From: Sesamum alatum
Lineage: Eukaryota > Streptophyta > Magnoliopsida > Lamiales > Pedaliaceae
Assembly (NCBI GenBank): GCA_034509735.1
Contig: JACGWO010000004.1
Span: forward strand, 25,525,395-25,589,394
Direction: 5' to 3'
Length of the DNA stretch: 64,000 bases
Each line of letters begins with the position of its first letter. The stretch's first letter is position 1. The translations under genes and the position numbers were made by a program. Positions 1-12,300 of this stretch are shown here, piece after piece. The notes under the pieces were generated by a model. It made no database searches. It was given only the letters and a program-made list of their open reading frames with translations, and had not been told where the DNA came from.

Positions 1-660
1 CAATTGATTAGCATGACTAAAAATGAAAGATAAAAATATGATAGTATATTAGTGGTTAAATGATAATGCGTACCATTTGAAATAACTAAGTAATTATATC
101 GGTCCAAATATTTTAAGGTATAAGTATCTTAAAATTTAGAGTTGTGATGTCATAAACCGCCAATTGTGAGTGAGAATTGACTTTTTTTTTATATTAGTAT
201 CATTAGCAGAAATATGAAATTTCGCAATAGTTAATTACTATGGTTGAAAAAAAAAAATTATGGCTAATACAAATGAACCACGACTCCTCAACGACGTCAA
301 TTAGTTGTTGTTTCTACAATGAAGCCAAAACATTTGACATAGCTAAAATTATGACAAATGTTTTAGTCATAGCTAAAAACCAAGACAAATCTTGATTAAC
401 TGTGGTAAAAGTTTAAGTTTTCACATCAATTTTATTGAACCGTGGTTAAGAACATTGTTTTACCATGATTTCTAAATTATGGTCATTTATAATGTAACGA
501 GAAATTAATTTTTTTGTAGGGTATAGATGACTTAAATAGAAGTTGTGATCTTTTACTTATTTTAAGAATTTATGCATTTCAAAATTGAAATAGTTTCAAT
601 TATTATGCATTTTTCAATTAAAAATAGCTTTAATTGGGTATATTTAATTCCATTTTCTTT
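1..660. other. AT-rich flank with possible end of an older CACTA-like element
   Basis: No coding sequence is visible. From about 200 to 500 there are repeated short words around ATGGTTAA, GTGGTTAA and CATAGCTAAA in both orientations, followed at 509-519 by TTTTTTTGTAG. This resembles the inner part of a CACTA right terminus, but the expected final TAGTG reads TAGGG. The left end would lie outside the window. This is a weak call; it could also be ordinary AT-rich DNA. Confidence 0.25.
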
Positions 661-1012
661 TGGGATAACTTTATTTTTGTCCTCTAAATTAGTTATTAAA
701 TTACTTGTGGTAACCCATATCAATTTTAATCTCTAAATTTTTCTAAAATGATCAAATTAGTTCTAATCATTAGTTGACCATCTAACCAACGGCCAAACGC
801 ACATACCAATCACGTGTTCAGCTTGAGAAAGTGGTGTAGGATTTCAGACTTGAATTTGCACGCTTCTAACTTCTCAATCCCCAATTTCTCTCTAAAAAAA
901 ATCCTAGATCCAATTTTTTCTTCCCCTATTTTCTTCTATTACCTTCAGAAATTGACGCAAAAGCACCATTTCTACTATTTAATCCCTAATTTAAGACTAT
1001 TGGTTGTTCAAC

Positions 1013-1024
1013 CACTAAAAAAAA
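1013..1024 (+). repeat. CACTA-1 left terminal inverted repeat
   Basis: CACTA followed by an A-run, pairing with the reverse complement of 20763-20774 (CACTACGAAAAA) except at positions 6 and 7. The subterminal repeats start about 55 bases further in. Confidence 0.6.
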
Positions 1025-1069
1025 AAAATAAATGCGATAATTACAACTGTAATAAGAACGGTTTTTTTT

Positions 1070-1760
1070 AGTTGGAACGGTAAATAGATCATTGTACTCA
1101 TTTGGACAGGTATTAGGAACGGTTCAGGAATGGGAGGCTATCCGTTGCAAGGAGAGGCGTTCCTAATAAATAGGAATGGGAGAAGGTCGACCGTTCCACT
1201 TTAGGAACGGTTGTTGGCATACAATCGTTTTACCATTCCTAATTACCTTTGTATGTATGAATTTGTAATTTTTTGCATTTGGAACACCTTATAAATTATT
1301 GGAACGATCATATCAAAAGAAATACGCGCAATTAGGAACGATCGTTAGAACACATTTTGGAATTATTAGCATAAGTTAAAGATACATTTTAGCACTGTAT
1401 CTGGAATACGTCTTGGAACGGTCGTATATGCACGTTAGGAACGATTATTGGAATACATTTTGACCCGGTTTTTGAGAATGGATTTTGTACTCCTAATTTG
1501 GAATACGATATTGGACCGATTTTTTGGTATTGTATTTAAAACACAAACCTAACCACGAAAGCATTGAATTTGGAATACATGTAGGAACGGTCCTGTCCAT
1601 AATTTGGAATTCATTTTTACCCATGTTTAAGAACGGTTGATGTATAAATTTGGAATGATTGTTTAACCGATGATAGGAACGTTCACTTCTTCTAAATAGT
1701 CACACATTGGAACGGTTTGTAAGCGCTCCATGACCGTCGAAAGTACCGTTCCTAAATAAT
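1070..1760. repeat. CACTA-1 left subterminal repeat zone (GGAACGGT)
   Basis: The words TAGGAACGGT, TTGGAACGGTC and the complement GACCGTTCC recur about every 30-80 bases in both orientations, with near-variants such as GGAACGATC. In En/Spm the equivalent subterminal motifs are the binding sites of the TnpA protein. By analogy these are the binding sites for the protein encoded at 2017-3499; that link is inference. From 1760 to about 1960 there is only AT-rich sequence with a TA microsatellite near 1803-1820. Confidence 0.8.
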
Positions 1761-2016
1761 GAATTATTATTTTTTTTATGGTAATAATTATTATCATTAA
1801 AATATATATATATATATATTAAAATATTAATAATATTTTTGAATTTGGTTTTATAATTATTATTTAAATATGAAAACACGCATAATTTAGAAATAAAAAT
1901 TATATTAAATGCGAATATTATTCAATTTAATTACAAAGAAAAAAAGTCCTAAATCTAGTTCTCGTCCCCCTCATCCATCTCGTCAACGTCTGGGACGGGG
2001 GGTCTTTAGGAGGCCG

Positions 2017-3499
2017 TTATGGGCCGGCGCCGGAGTGACTGATCTGCAGGGCCTTCATCATGCTCATCATGTCCACCATTATCTCCTCGAGGCGGACCAT
2101 CCGACCCTCAAGGTTTGACAAAGGCGCTGGCGGTGGTGATAGCAAGGTAACGGTCTGGCTGAGACCGTGGGCCTCAGAACCAAGACAGAATACTCGACCC
2201 TTGTTCTTGCCCCTGACGCAAGCCAGCCACATCTCCTGCTCGGTCTGCGCCACCGAGCCCTCTGATTCGGCCGGAGCATCCCAGGGATTGGCCGTGGCCT
2301 GAGATTGGTGATCCTCCAGCATCTTCTGGAACGTCTCCTACAAAAAATAGTTAGAATAAATTAGAATATTTTCAAACATTAAAAAAAATAAATTAAAATA
2401 TGAAATGTACAACTTACCGCCACCTCCACTACCCTCGGCCCACTCCAGCCGCCGTCGGCCTTTTTCTTGTAGCATTTGGAGAATAACTCCATCTGCTTCA
2501 CTGGCCGGCCGAGCTCCTCCTCCTGTAAAAAGAAATGGGAAATAGTTATTACAATTTTAATTTAATAATAATATATACTTTAAATAATATTAAATATCTT
2601 ACCATCTTCTGCTTGTGCATATGGACGGAGACAGAACCCCCGCGGTACATAGTAGCGGATGCAGTCGGGTTGGCGGACCGGTTCGCCCTGTTCTTCGCGC
2701 ACTCCACCTTGAACTCCGGGGACTCCCAGTACCGGAGGAGCTGCCGCCAGACCTCGTTTGCCAGCCATAAAGGCTTCTGCAGGGACTGTCTGGCGAGGAC
2801 GAACTTCTTTGGGAGGAACTTTCCTGCCCAGACATGGAAGATTTTGAACATCACCTCGTCGTCCCAGTCCCACCTGTATGTCATCTGTATTAAATATATA
2901 TATATATATATATATATATCAGAACTGAAATTGTTAAAATATTTAAAATAAAAATTTAATTGATAACTGAAATTAACCTTACCTTGAGGCTCTCAAACCA
3001 GAAATGCTGGTGCTCTGGCGACACCTTGCGCAAACTGCCCCAAGGGTGGGGATAGTGTCCTCGCACCACCGTGTTGATGCGCTCGTGTATCTTCCGATCC
3101 CTCCTGAAATTATATCATAATTAGTGTGAGATTAAAATAATAATTTAAATTACAAAAGAATTAAAAAAAAAATATAAATATACCTCGCATCGGCAAGTGT
3201 GATGTACTGGCGCGTGAATGGTGGGCCGGTGGTGGTGGTGGTGGTGGGGCAGCCCATGGACGGGCCGGATCTACCGCCGGTGCGGTAGTGGATAGTCCGG
3301 CACCCTCCTCGACGGGTGCAGTGGTAGCCGGATCGGGCTGCTGATCCGGCGCAGGTGCTGTCGGTACTTGCTCTACAGGTGGTGGTGGTCGGAACACTGC
3401 TTCCCCATCCTAGGAAGCAGCATCAGCTGGCGGTATGGCCGGTGAGCCGCGACTGCGGCCACGTCCACCTCCTCGGGGTGGGAAATCCCGACTAGACAT
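2017..3499 (-). pseudogene. tnpA-like Ptta/En/Spm transposase gene (Transposase_24), five exons, lightly damaged
   Basis: The product would be the CACTA DNA-binding protein that recognises the element's subterminal repeats and helps TNP2. The exons I read on the minus strand are 3499-3184, 3103-2983, 2884-2603, 2522-2418 and 2337-2017, each bounded by GT-AG. From exon 2 onward the frame is continuous through all junctions. It includes the family-typical stretch WLANEVWRQLLRYWESPEF, a GGSVSVHMH block and, near the end, RGKNKGRVFCLGSEAHG, followed by a short leucine-rich C-terminus. The start is MSSRDFPPRGGGRGR in a Gly/Arg/Pro-rich N-terminus. Two lesions are visible, both in exon 1: an in-frame TAG at 3412-3410, and a one-base slip in or near the CCA-codon run around 3225-3243. 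The slip is needed to reach the conserved TRQYITLADAR end of the exon. Otherwise intact. Confidence 0.85.
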
Positions 3500-4560
3500 G
3501 ATCTAGAATTTTTTTTTAAAAATATTAGTGGTTGGAAGTTGAAAAATACATGTAAGTATCAATTTTTCCCTAAAATTGCACTAAATCCTTCTTTTTTATA
3601 TATATATATATATATATTTATACTAAATACCATAATTTTACTCAAAATATACTAAATATCCTTACAAAATATTATAGAAAATTACACAAATTTTCTTAAA
3701 TTTTAGAAAAATAACAAATTCCATGTATTCCTAGTAAATTTTATTTTACTATGAAATTTTAAAAAAATAAATTACAGAAAATAAAAATTTCAGAAATTTT
3801 TTTATAATTACATAAAATTTACAAAATTTTCAAAAATTTTGTTAAAAATACATAATTTTTAAAAATTACTTAAAATTCTGAAAATATTTTAAATTTATAG
3901 AAAATGATATAAATTTTTTTAAAAATTGAGAAAATTATCAGAAAATTCACAAATAAATTTAAAACTACAGAATGTTTTTTGAAATTTTCTGAAATTTGTG
4001 AAATTTTTTGAATTTACAGAAAATTACATAAAATTTACAAAAATTTTCCAAAATTTCAGAATTTAAACAAATTAAAATTTCCATGTTTTTTAAAACAGAA
4101 AAAAATAAAATTTCTAAATTTTTAAAACTGAAAAAAATAGAATTTTACATAACATTATTTCCAAATTTTCTAATAATTATATTAAATTTTTAATTATTGA
4201 AAATATCCTATATTCATCTAATTATTGACATCAAATTCTGAATTTAACATAAGAAATCACAGAAATAATAGAAAATGCAACATAATATATAGAAAATACA
4301 GAAAATTTACATAATTACCATAAAATTTTCAGAATATTATAGAAAAATCCCATAATATACAGAATTTACAGATTAATCCCCTAACTAAACAAAAATTACA
4401 GTTCAATCCCCTAACTATACAGAAATTACCGAAAACTTCCCAAACTATACAAATTTTACAGAAAAATACCGTAACTATGCAGAAATTACATAAAATTCCC
4501 AATCATTACATAAATTACACAAAACTCTCAAAACAGAAATTTACAGAAAAAAATAAAAAA
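3500..4560. other. Low-complexity AT-rich stretch, probably leader intron of the tnpA-like gene
   Basis: No ORF of note. The sequence is built of drifting words such as ACAGAAAATTACA and AAATTTTC, giving an untidy tandem pattern from about 3700 to 4550. It lies between the tnpA start codon and the GC-rich block at 4561-4865, so a 5'-leader intron is plausible. I could not fix its splice sites. Confidence 0.4.
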
Positions 4561-4865
4561 AAGGGTTTTTGGAATCCCTAGTTGGAAGTTCACCGGCGGT
4601 GGATGATGGTTGGTAGGTGGGCGTCGGTGGCAAGCGCGGTTTGGGCGGCGGACGGTGGAGGATGAGGCAGCGGTGGACGGTTGGAGGATGAGGGGACGGT
4701 GGATGGTTGTTCTCCTGGTATGGTTTGGACGGCGACGGTGGAGGCGGCGTGTGGTGGAGGCGGCGTGTGGTGGAGGCGGCCTACGTTGGACTTGGGGGAC
4801 AGAGAGAGAGATGAGAGGTAGAGGGAGGCTGAGAGTGAGGGAATAAAAATGAAAGAAAATCGGCC
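4561..4865 (-). other. GC-rich block, candidate 5' leader exon of the tnpA-like gene
   Basis: This is a sharp GC island between AT-rich flanks. It contains a 16-bp direct repeat GAGGCGGCGTGTGGTG, 2.5 copies at 4741-4780, then a GA-rich tract at 4800-4850. ORFs on both strands are proline/arginine low-complexity readings with no family resemblance. Its position between the internal motif cluster (4870-6190) and the tnpA start suggests a transcribed leader. This is inferred from position and composition only. Confidence 0.35.
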
Positions 4866-4869
4866 AAGG

Positions 4870-6190
4870 GTCGAATATATATTAGATTTTTGGAACGATT
4901 GTGACTTGTACAAACCGTTCCTAAGATCAGTCCAACTAAAGAAAACGACATCATATTCTCCATAATACGATGTCGTTTTGATACCCTGTACTGATGTTGA
5001 CCTAAATAGGAATTGTCACTTAGTAGTAGGGTCGTTCCCCTAACCGTTCCCAATTATGACCGTTCCTAAATTACAAATTGTCGTTCCCATATCAATTTCA
5101 AATACTTAGTCATTGGAATTGTACTAATAAGAACGGTCATTTAATAGAAAAAGTGTTCCCAACACCGTTCCTAAAGTAAGATATGATGTCGTTTTTAGAC
5201 ATGGACATAGCTACCATTCGTATTTCATGTTGACCCGTTCCTATATGTATTGCATTTTTTTTTATATTCTTAGATAATAACTATAAATTAAGAAAAACAT
5301 GTTCCGGACACTCATGATTCAAGAAAGGTGTGCAATTCGATATACTAAGAATTTGAAAGTATATAGTAATTTCCAAAAAATAGACACACGTTCACAATAT
5401 GAAACTATATTTGTAAATTTATGTTTGTTAGTATTTCACAGATGTAACTAGCATCCTATATTGTTGTACTGCACGGCATAATCAGACTGTCAAAATTCCA
5501 ATCAGACCGTTAGATATGATATAACACACACAAGAATACATTATATATAGTTTTAAAAAATTTCGATGTGCAGTTCTTGAAATATTGTATCCGGTCAGTA
5601 TTCATCCTAACAAAAACAGTTGCATCCTTAAACCCGGGTGGCTGATTGAAATCAGACCGTTGAATATCAATTAATATTCATAATATTGTATGTGTTTAAA
5701 AATAGTGTTGATCCGGCTCACGGATGTTGAGATATTGATAGAATTAGAAAAAATACATTATGTAGGATCTCATTTTGGAACGGTCGTAATTGAATTAGGA
5801 ACGGTTGGCTATAAAAGGACCGCTCCAAAAGTTGATTTTCCCACCAATTTTTCATTGGGCGCGAAAACAAAATGTTGGACCTCAGTTTGGAACGGTCTAC
5901 CAATTGGTATGACCGTTCCTAATTCGAAATTGGAGCCATTTTTTCAATAGGCGCCAGTTGAAAACTTGTAACTACATTAGGAACGGTCATAGAATTTTAC
6001 TGGCCGTTCCTAATTCAAATTTTCCTCAATTATTTTTAAGTAGCTGCCATATTTTAAAAATTGTACTTGAAATAGGAACGGTCCTTGGGAACTCGGACCG
6101 TTCTTAATTCAAATTTTCCCAATTTTTTTTGTTTGGCGCCTAATCACAAAGTTGTACCTGTATTAGGAACGGTCGTAGTATATAATTCCA
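4870..6190. promoter_or_regulatory. Internal cluster of the CACTA-1 subterminal motif, upstream of the tnpA-like gene
   Basis: GGAACGGT and its complement ACCGTTCC, in the same TAGGAACGGTC / GACCGTTCCTAA context as at the element ends, recur in two blocks, about 4890-5250 and 5775-6190. They are separated by about 500 bases (5270-5760) without the motif. No CACTA terminus borders either block, so a nested element is not supported. The cluster sits between the end of TNP2 (6297) and the leader of the tnpA-like gene, where a promoter would be expected. A regulatory role is inference. Confidence 0.5.
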
Positions 6191-6296
6191 TTCCAAGTTT
6201 TAAATTTTTTTCTGATTTCTTAAAATAATAAAAATACATATATCTAATACAATTTTTACAAAAAGGTTTATAAAAAAATTACAAAAAAATTCATAT

Positions 6297-9200
6297 TCAA
6301 TAAGTCTCCTCATTGGACTCAGCCTCATCAAAGCTATCTTCATCTTCGGATTCACTATCTGGCGTGCGCGATGTCCCTGCTCCATGATCAACGACCAACT
6401 GTATTTCCTGTTGGGTCATGCGTTTCAAACGTTTAGTTATCTATTACAACATATGGATTAGGTATGACTTCATCCATCTGATAGGCGATCTCGGTCCATC
6501 GCGAGTCATCGATTACTCTTCGAGCCTTGATTTTGCAAACAACTTTCCAGTTGACTTTGTCTCTCTTCATGCTCGGGTAATCCGCATAGTAGACTTATAC
6601 TGCTTGTTGAGCCAGTATGAATGGTTCATTCTTTTGGTAGAACTTTTTGAAGTTGACATCAACGACATGATAACGAGGGTGTATCTTCATGCCTCTGACC
6701 GGATCGACCCAACGACAATTAAACAGTACAATATGCATGTTAGGAATTAGTGGGTAATCTACCTGAATTATCTCTTCCAAAATTCCGTAGAAGTCAGAAT
6801 TCGTGTCTGTATATGATGAGTTTTTCACACAAACACCGCAATTCATTATTGACTTCCCAACATTGTGACGTTCAGTGTGAAAATTGAAGCCATTGATAAA
6901 GTAAGACGGGTATGTTGTTACTTCTACTCTAGGGCCCCAATAATGCAACTTCAACAATTCGTCGTCTGTGTGATTCAATTCGAGTTTCAACTGCAATACA
7001 TCATATAGCAATTAAAGTAATTGATTACAAATTAATGAGCAGATCGCATTTACAAGAATCGATGACACTTACACGACGCTTGAATCAATTCTTGAATTGT
7101 GTTACCACTAGTTGATCAATTATCGGGTCCTCTGAATTGTGTTGCTCGAACAGTTCATTCAAGAGTGACCTATTACAGTAACACTGATAGTTATAAATAT
7201 ACATGTAATTGAAATTGAAATGAAGGCTTGAGATATTTACGTTTGTATATAAGATACTTACTCGTAGTACGGTGCATCTATTTCACAATTACACAAGACG
7301 TATGTCTCGATAACATGAAGTTCCTCACCGCTTAGCCATCTCTTCTTTGAGGCTCCACTTGCTCGGCCCGGGTAATTGAAATGGACCGTAATATTCAATC
7401 GTCGTTGCTCGGGAGATCATCGTTCCGACTGAGTCTGCTTTGCTTGCAAAGAATGTGCAGTTCAAAGTAGTGAGAGGAGAAAAGCTCGATTTCTTCGACA
7501 ATATAAGCCTCTACAGTTGACGCCTCAACGTGTGCTTTCTTTTTCACTTTTTTCTCCAAATCGTGTAGGAATCTATTCATACGAGTATTTATTAAAATGC
7601 AAATTAATTGCTACTTAAACATAATATCTTTAACAGTAGTTAATTAATTACCTCTCAAATGGGTACATAGACCTGTATTGCACGGGCCCCTCAACGCGCG
7701 CCTCATATGGAAGGTGAACATTAGATGCTCCATTGAGTCAAAAAATGAAGGAAGAAATATTTTCTCGAGATTGCACAGGATGACGGCTACACTATCTTCC
7801 AATTCTTTTACCTTGGCCACATCTAGTGTTGTTGATCATAGGATCTGGAATAGAAGGCTCACTTCCGTCAAGGCCCCCCATACATTTTCTGGAAGCATTT
7901 CACGGAAGGCAACCGGAATCAACTTCTGCATGAATACATGACAATCATGGCTCTTCATGCCATGCATCCTTAACTCCTTCATGTCGACGCAACGGGCCAA
8001 GTTAGAAGCATACCCATCAGGAAACCTAAGATAACGAATCCACTCATATATTTTCTTCTTTTGCTCCTTCGTCAATGTATATACCGCTTTGGGCATCACG
8101 TTCGGTCTCCTTTCGTCCACCTCAAGCTTCGGCCGATTACATATGATCTTGAGATCCTTCCGTGCATTTAGATTGTCCTTCCTTTTCCCTTGATGTCCAT
8201 CACAGTATTGAATATATTATCGAACACATTCTTCTCAATATGCATGACATCAAGATTGTGTCGTATTAGATGCACTCCCAGTATTCAAGCTCCCAGAAGA
8301 TGCTTTTCTTTGTCCACTTATGGTCAACACCATAGCCTCCCGGTTCACTCAACGGTTATTCGACTGCCACACTAAACGCATCGACACGGATTCGGATCTG
8401 TTCTCTAGTCAGCCTCGGACTTGCAACCTTCCTCTCGATTCGATTTTTAGTAAAGGCTTTCTTGTTCCTACGATAAGGATGATCTGGTGGTAGGAACTCC
8501 CTGTGGCAGTCAAAATAGCATGCCTTTCGATCATTTTGTAAATAGAATGCCCATGTGTCCTCCATACAAACTGGACACCCCATAAAACCGATGGTACTCC
8601 ATCCAGACGCCATCCCATAAGCAGGAAGGTCGTTCACTGTCCACATCAATGCGGCATGCATCATGAATGCCTAGTTTGTCACAGTATTGTGCATACGTAC
8701 ACCCACATGCCATAAATTCTGCAACTCCTCGATCAACGGCTCCAAGTATACATCGATAAGACATTCCGGAATCGGTGGGTCAGGGATCACTATCGTTAGG
8801 AACATATACTCAGACTTCATGAACATTCCGGTGGGAGATTGTACGGTGTAAGTATCACGGGCCAACATGAGTAAGTTTTACCATACTGGCCGTGCGGTGC
8901 AAACCCATCCGTGCACAAACCAAGTCTAACATTACGAGGCTCAACTGCAAAATCAGGATACGTCCGGTCAAAATGCTTCCAAGCCTCTGCATCGTACGGA
9001 TGATACATGGATCCTTCCTCCGTCTGATGGCTCGCATGCCAAGTCATATGCTCTGTTGTAGCCTCCGACGCATACAACCTCTGCAGCCGAGGGGTAAGCG
9101 GTAGATACTTAAGAATGGCAGACGGGGACTTCTTGCGTTTAGGATTTCTGTCCCTGGTGGGCTTGTACCTAGCATCTCCATAGAACTTGCAATATTCCAA

Positions 9201-9989
9201 ATCAATATCGTCCTTCCTGTACCGCATACAACCGTTTTTGCAAGCATCAATCTTCTGAACTGGTAAATTCAATTCTCTTATCAATTTCTTCGTATTGTAA
9301 TAATCAGCGGGGAAGGAGTGATCGCGGGGCATTACAGTAGCAGCCCACTGGCATAACCGATCATATGTATGCTCGGAAAAACCCCCTTCGGCCTTGATAT
9401 TCACTAAAGAGGCAACTGACGCCAACTGAGAGGTGGTGCAGCCGTTCCACAACGGTTGGTCCGCAGCATGAACTACATCAAAAAAATGGTCTGACAAGCC
9501 AGACACATAATCATAGGGTCCCGAATCGTAATATGAACTAGGACCCACATTAGATGGACAATACCGAGTATTATCATCAGCCGGTCCCTCCTGGTTATAC
9601 GAAGACCAGAAAGACGGCCCGGCGGCATCGAATACCATCCTCTGCGCCCAACCCATCTGAGCCGCATCACCCCAATGCGAACTATGCTCCTCATGAACGG
9701 GTGGCATTTGCTGCTGCTGCACAAGGGGCGCTGTCAATGCTTCATAGTATTCGTGCACCCTCTCCTCACCATGCGAAGCCCAATTATAATATTCTGGCAT
9801 AAACTCTTTCATACATAAATCAAAATTTACCTCGTCTGGTGTTTTGAACCGTTCGTTTTTGCACTTCCGACAGGGACACTTAATCTTGTCCCCGTCCATA
9901 TATGCACGCTGAGACTTGGGCCATTCTAAAAATATTATAACACCGTCCTCAAACTCCGGCGTCACACCTAGGACGTCTCGATCATACAT
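6297..9989 (-). pseudogene. TNP2-like CACTA transposase (Transpos_assoc, Transposase_21, DUF4218, DUF4216), decayed
   Basis: This would be the catalytic CACTA transposase. The start MYDRDVLGVT at 9989 leads into a Transpos_assoc domain with cysteines at residues 38, 40 and 43 (IKCPCRKCKNERF). The Transposase_21 region follows, with GLCTDGFAPHGQYGKTYSCWP at the end of the first long frame. A frameshift near 8825 moves to the frame encoding MKSEYMFLTIVIPDPPIP. TAG at 8673-8671 interrupts before MHAALMWTVNDLPAYGM. DUF4218-like sequence (LRMHGMKSHDCHVFMQKLIP) lies at 7836-8120, and DUF4216-like sequence (SYFINGFNFHTERHN) at 6595-7011. An intron is likely at about 7170-7263 (donor GTAAGT on the minus strand). 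An acidic tail ends with TGA at 6299-6297. Several lesions make it non-functional. Confidence 0.9.
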
Positions 9990-10057
9990 CTATTTTCTCA
10001 ACTGTCTTAACATGATTGGTCCTATGTATAATATAATTCACAACAGTACGTAATTAA

Positions 10058-12286
10058 TGTTGGAATAGGTGACCAGAAAGCCAATAGGTTTGGCAATTTG
10101 TAACCTATCCGACAACTTGATGTGAATGTAATATTATTATGTGATGAATAAGATGAGTATTCGTCACCAATGGTACCTTCTTTGTTGCGCTCATCTTACA
10201 TTTGTTAAAACGGTGTTTAACTTATATCGCAACAAAGCCCACAGACCATAGATAACAACTCGTGCAGTTGGGCCACGCATTGGATGGTGGTCATGAAACC
10301 AACTGATTAAGAGTTGGGTCTGAAACATTCCAAGTCGAGGACCTCGAGACAGGGCATCGAGAGTCCTATTGAGACTTGCGTCAAGAGTCGTGTTCATTGG
10401 ATGAGTGCCGTGTTTCATCGGCGACAGGCGTGGGACGCCTACACGATCTTGATGGGTTGGTCGACTGGGGTCGAGCCGACTGGACTGACTCGCGGGGATC
10501 ATCATATGGAAGCCTTGGAGGCTTGGTCGGTATGATTGGATTCCCCGGTTCCGATAGTACGGGAGTAATCCTCAGACTTGAGGAATCATGGCAGTCACGT
10601 GCACAGGACGACTGTATCTTGGATCTGGCGAGAGGTGATCATTCTGTAAGATGATCATGATAAGCCTTGTCCAGTGCAGTCAGAATGTATAGCGAGGACG
10701 GTGGATTCCAAGAAGAGGATCCGTCCCCTGTCAGTATGTGACAGAGGTATCTCCTATGCACTCGGAGACACGTTCATGCTGTTTGAAGGTGTGGCCACAG
10801 TGGTTGGTCGAACAGGGAATGGTTTCCTGTGTCGACGCAATGAAGCATACGTGGTCTCGAGTATTAAGCATAGATGCCTAGTCAAGGATGGGAACCGACG
10901 TCCAATTCCATACCCTAGACTAAGGCCGGGAGACGGTAGACGGAAGGATCGTACCCGTACGGAATCGGCGCCTAAATGTTCACGCCAATTCACCTAGTCT
11001 CTAGTGCCATGGACCGTTGCTAGACGGCCACCCATGGTAACGGGCCCTTGTGGGACACGGGCCCAAGTCTAGCTGAGGGTGAACCTAAAGGGTCACACAC
11101 AAATCACCGAGGAGGTTGAGAGATCGACTTGGAGTCAATCTCGAAGGATAAAATAAGTAATTGGATTTACTTAAGGGAAGGTCCATTGGATGGACGGGCC
11201 GATATTGTATCGGGCTTTCATGTAATCGGTAAATTGGATTTTCGATTAAATATGGAAAATTGAGATGTTGAGATGTTGGATCTTTTAATTGGATTAAAAG
11301 ATCAACGGGAATAATTTAAGTGGACATTAAATTGGATTTAATATTGGGTTCGTCGTAATTGGATTACGATAAAACCCGGTCCGTTGAATTATACCCGAGA
11401 GGAGAAATAATTCCTAATTTGGAATAGGAAGAAGTTGGACTTCTTCCCTTAATTAAACATAGCCGACATGCTCCCTTGGAGGAAGCAAAATCAGCCATGT
11501 TGCATGCTAGGTGGTATGTCGACTTGTCTCTTTTGGAAAGAGACAAAATCAACTCCAATCAAGCTCTTCCTTTTTGGTATGATTTGATCATACCATAAAT
11601 TTTGGTAGGCTTGATTGAAGAATTGATGGTGATTGATTGGAATGAATCTAGACATCCTTGGATGAACCTAGACACATTCCAATAATCACATTAATTATGT
11701 ATATATATTAGAATATACAACACCTAGCATAAGTGATTCATTATTCATCTTTTTCTAGGAAAAAGAGAAGACAAAAATCCTCTCCTCTCTCTCAAAATTT
11801 CGTGCTCCCTCCCTCTCTTACACTTGTGTTCTTCACTTGATTTTGAATCAAGAAGAAGAACAAAGTAAGTTTAAGAGAACACTAATTCATAGTGTTCTTC
11901 TCTTAAACCGATTCCTTCCTAAACCCGTTCTTTTCTAGCAAGAAGAACGTGTGTTTCTTCCGGTGTGGTGTGGATCACCTTTGGAGAATCCATACGTTTG
12001 GATTTCGTGAGCATTCCGGAGAAGGAACAACGCTAGTAGCCGGGAGCATACGCTAAACAATCAAAGGTAAAGGTTTATTACGCTTTGATTGATTTCATTT
12101 GTATATCTATGCCCTATGTGTTTAAATATATGTTTTAATATTCACACATCCTACATCGAACGCCCGGTTGAGCACCCAAGGGTACACCCTTGGGATTCGC
12201 GTATTTTGAATTTGATTTAAAATTTACGCAATTTCTCGCTTCTCTCGCTTTCGCTCGCGCTCCCGGGCGGATCCGCTTGTCCTTCA
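10058..12286 (+). repeat. Copia 5' LTR
   Basis: 2229 bases from TGTTGGAATAG to CCTTCA. It is near-identical to 17660-19895. By eye I see roughly ten substitutions and a handful of small indels, mostly in the last 100 bases. A TATATATTAG stretch near 11700 may serve as a TATA element. ORFs inside this segment recur in the 3' LTR and show no protein family, so I do not call them genes. Confidence 0.93.
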
Positions 12287-12288
12287 AG

Positions 12289-12300
12289 TGGTATCAGAGC
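12289..12300 (+). other. Copia primer binding site (tRNA-iMet type)
   Basis: TGGTATCAGAGC, two bases after the 5' LTR end. This is the standard plant copia primer site complementary to the initiator methionine tRNA 3' end. Confidence 0.93.

Noticed and set aside
3161..3397. Proline-rich 78-residue ORF ending in MRGIFIFFF
   Set aside because: It is the tnpA exon 1 frame running past a one-base slip into the intron; the conserved exon end (TRQYITLADAR) is in another frame.
4870..6190. A nested CACTA element of the same family
   Set aside because: No CACTA/TAGTG termini border the GGAACGGT blocks, so I treat it as an internal part of CACTA-1.
10191..10997. Several ORFs of 70-107 residues, repeated at 17793-18599
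   Set aside because: They lie inside the copia LTRs, occur identically in both LTRs and show no protein family; they are by-products of a long LTR.
12289..12300. tRNA-like sequence as a tRNA gene
   Set aside because: Only 12 bases matching the tRNA 3' end complement directly after an LTR; it is a primer binding site.
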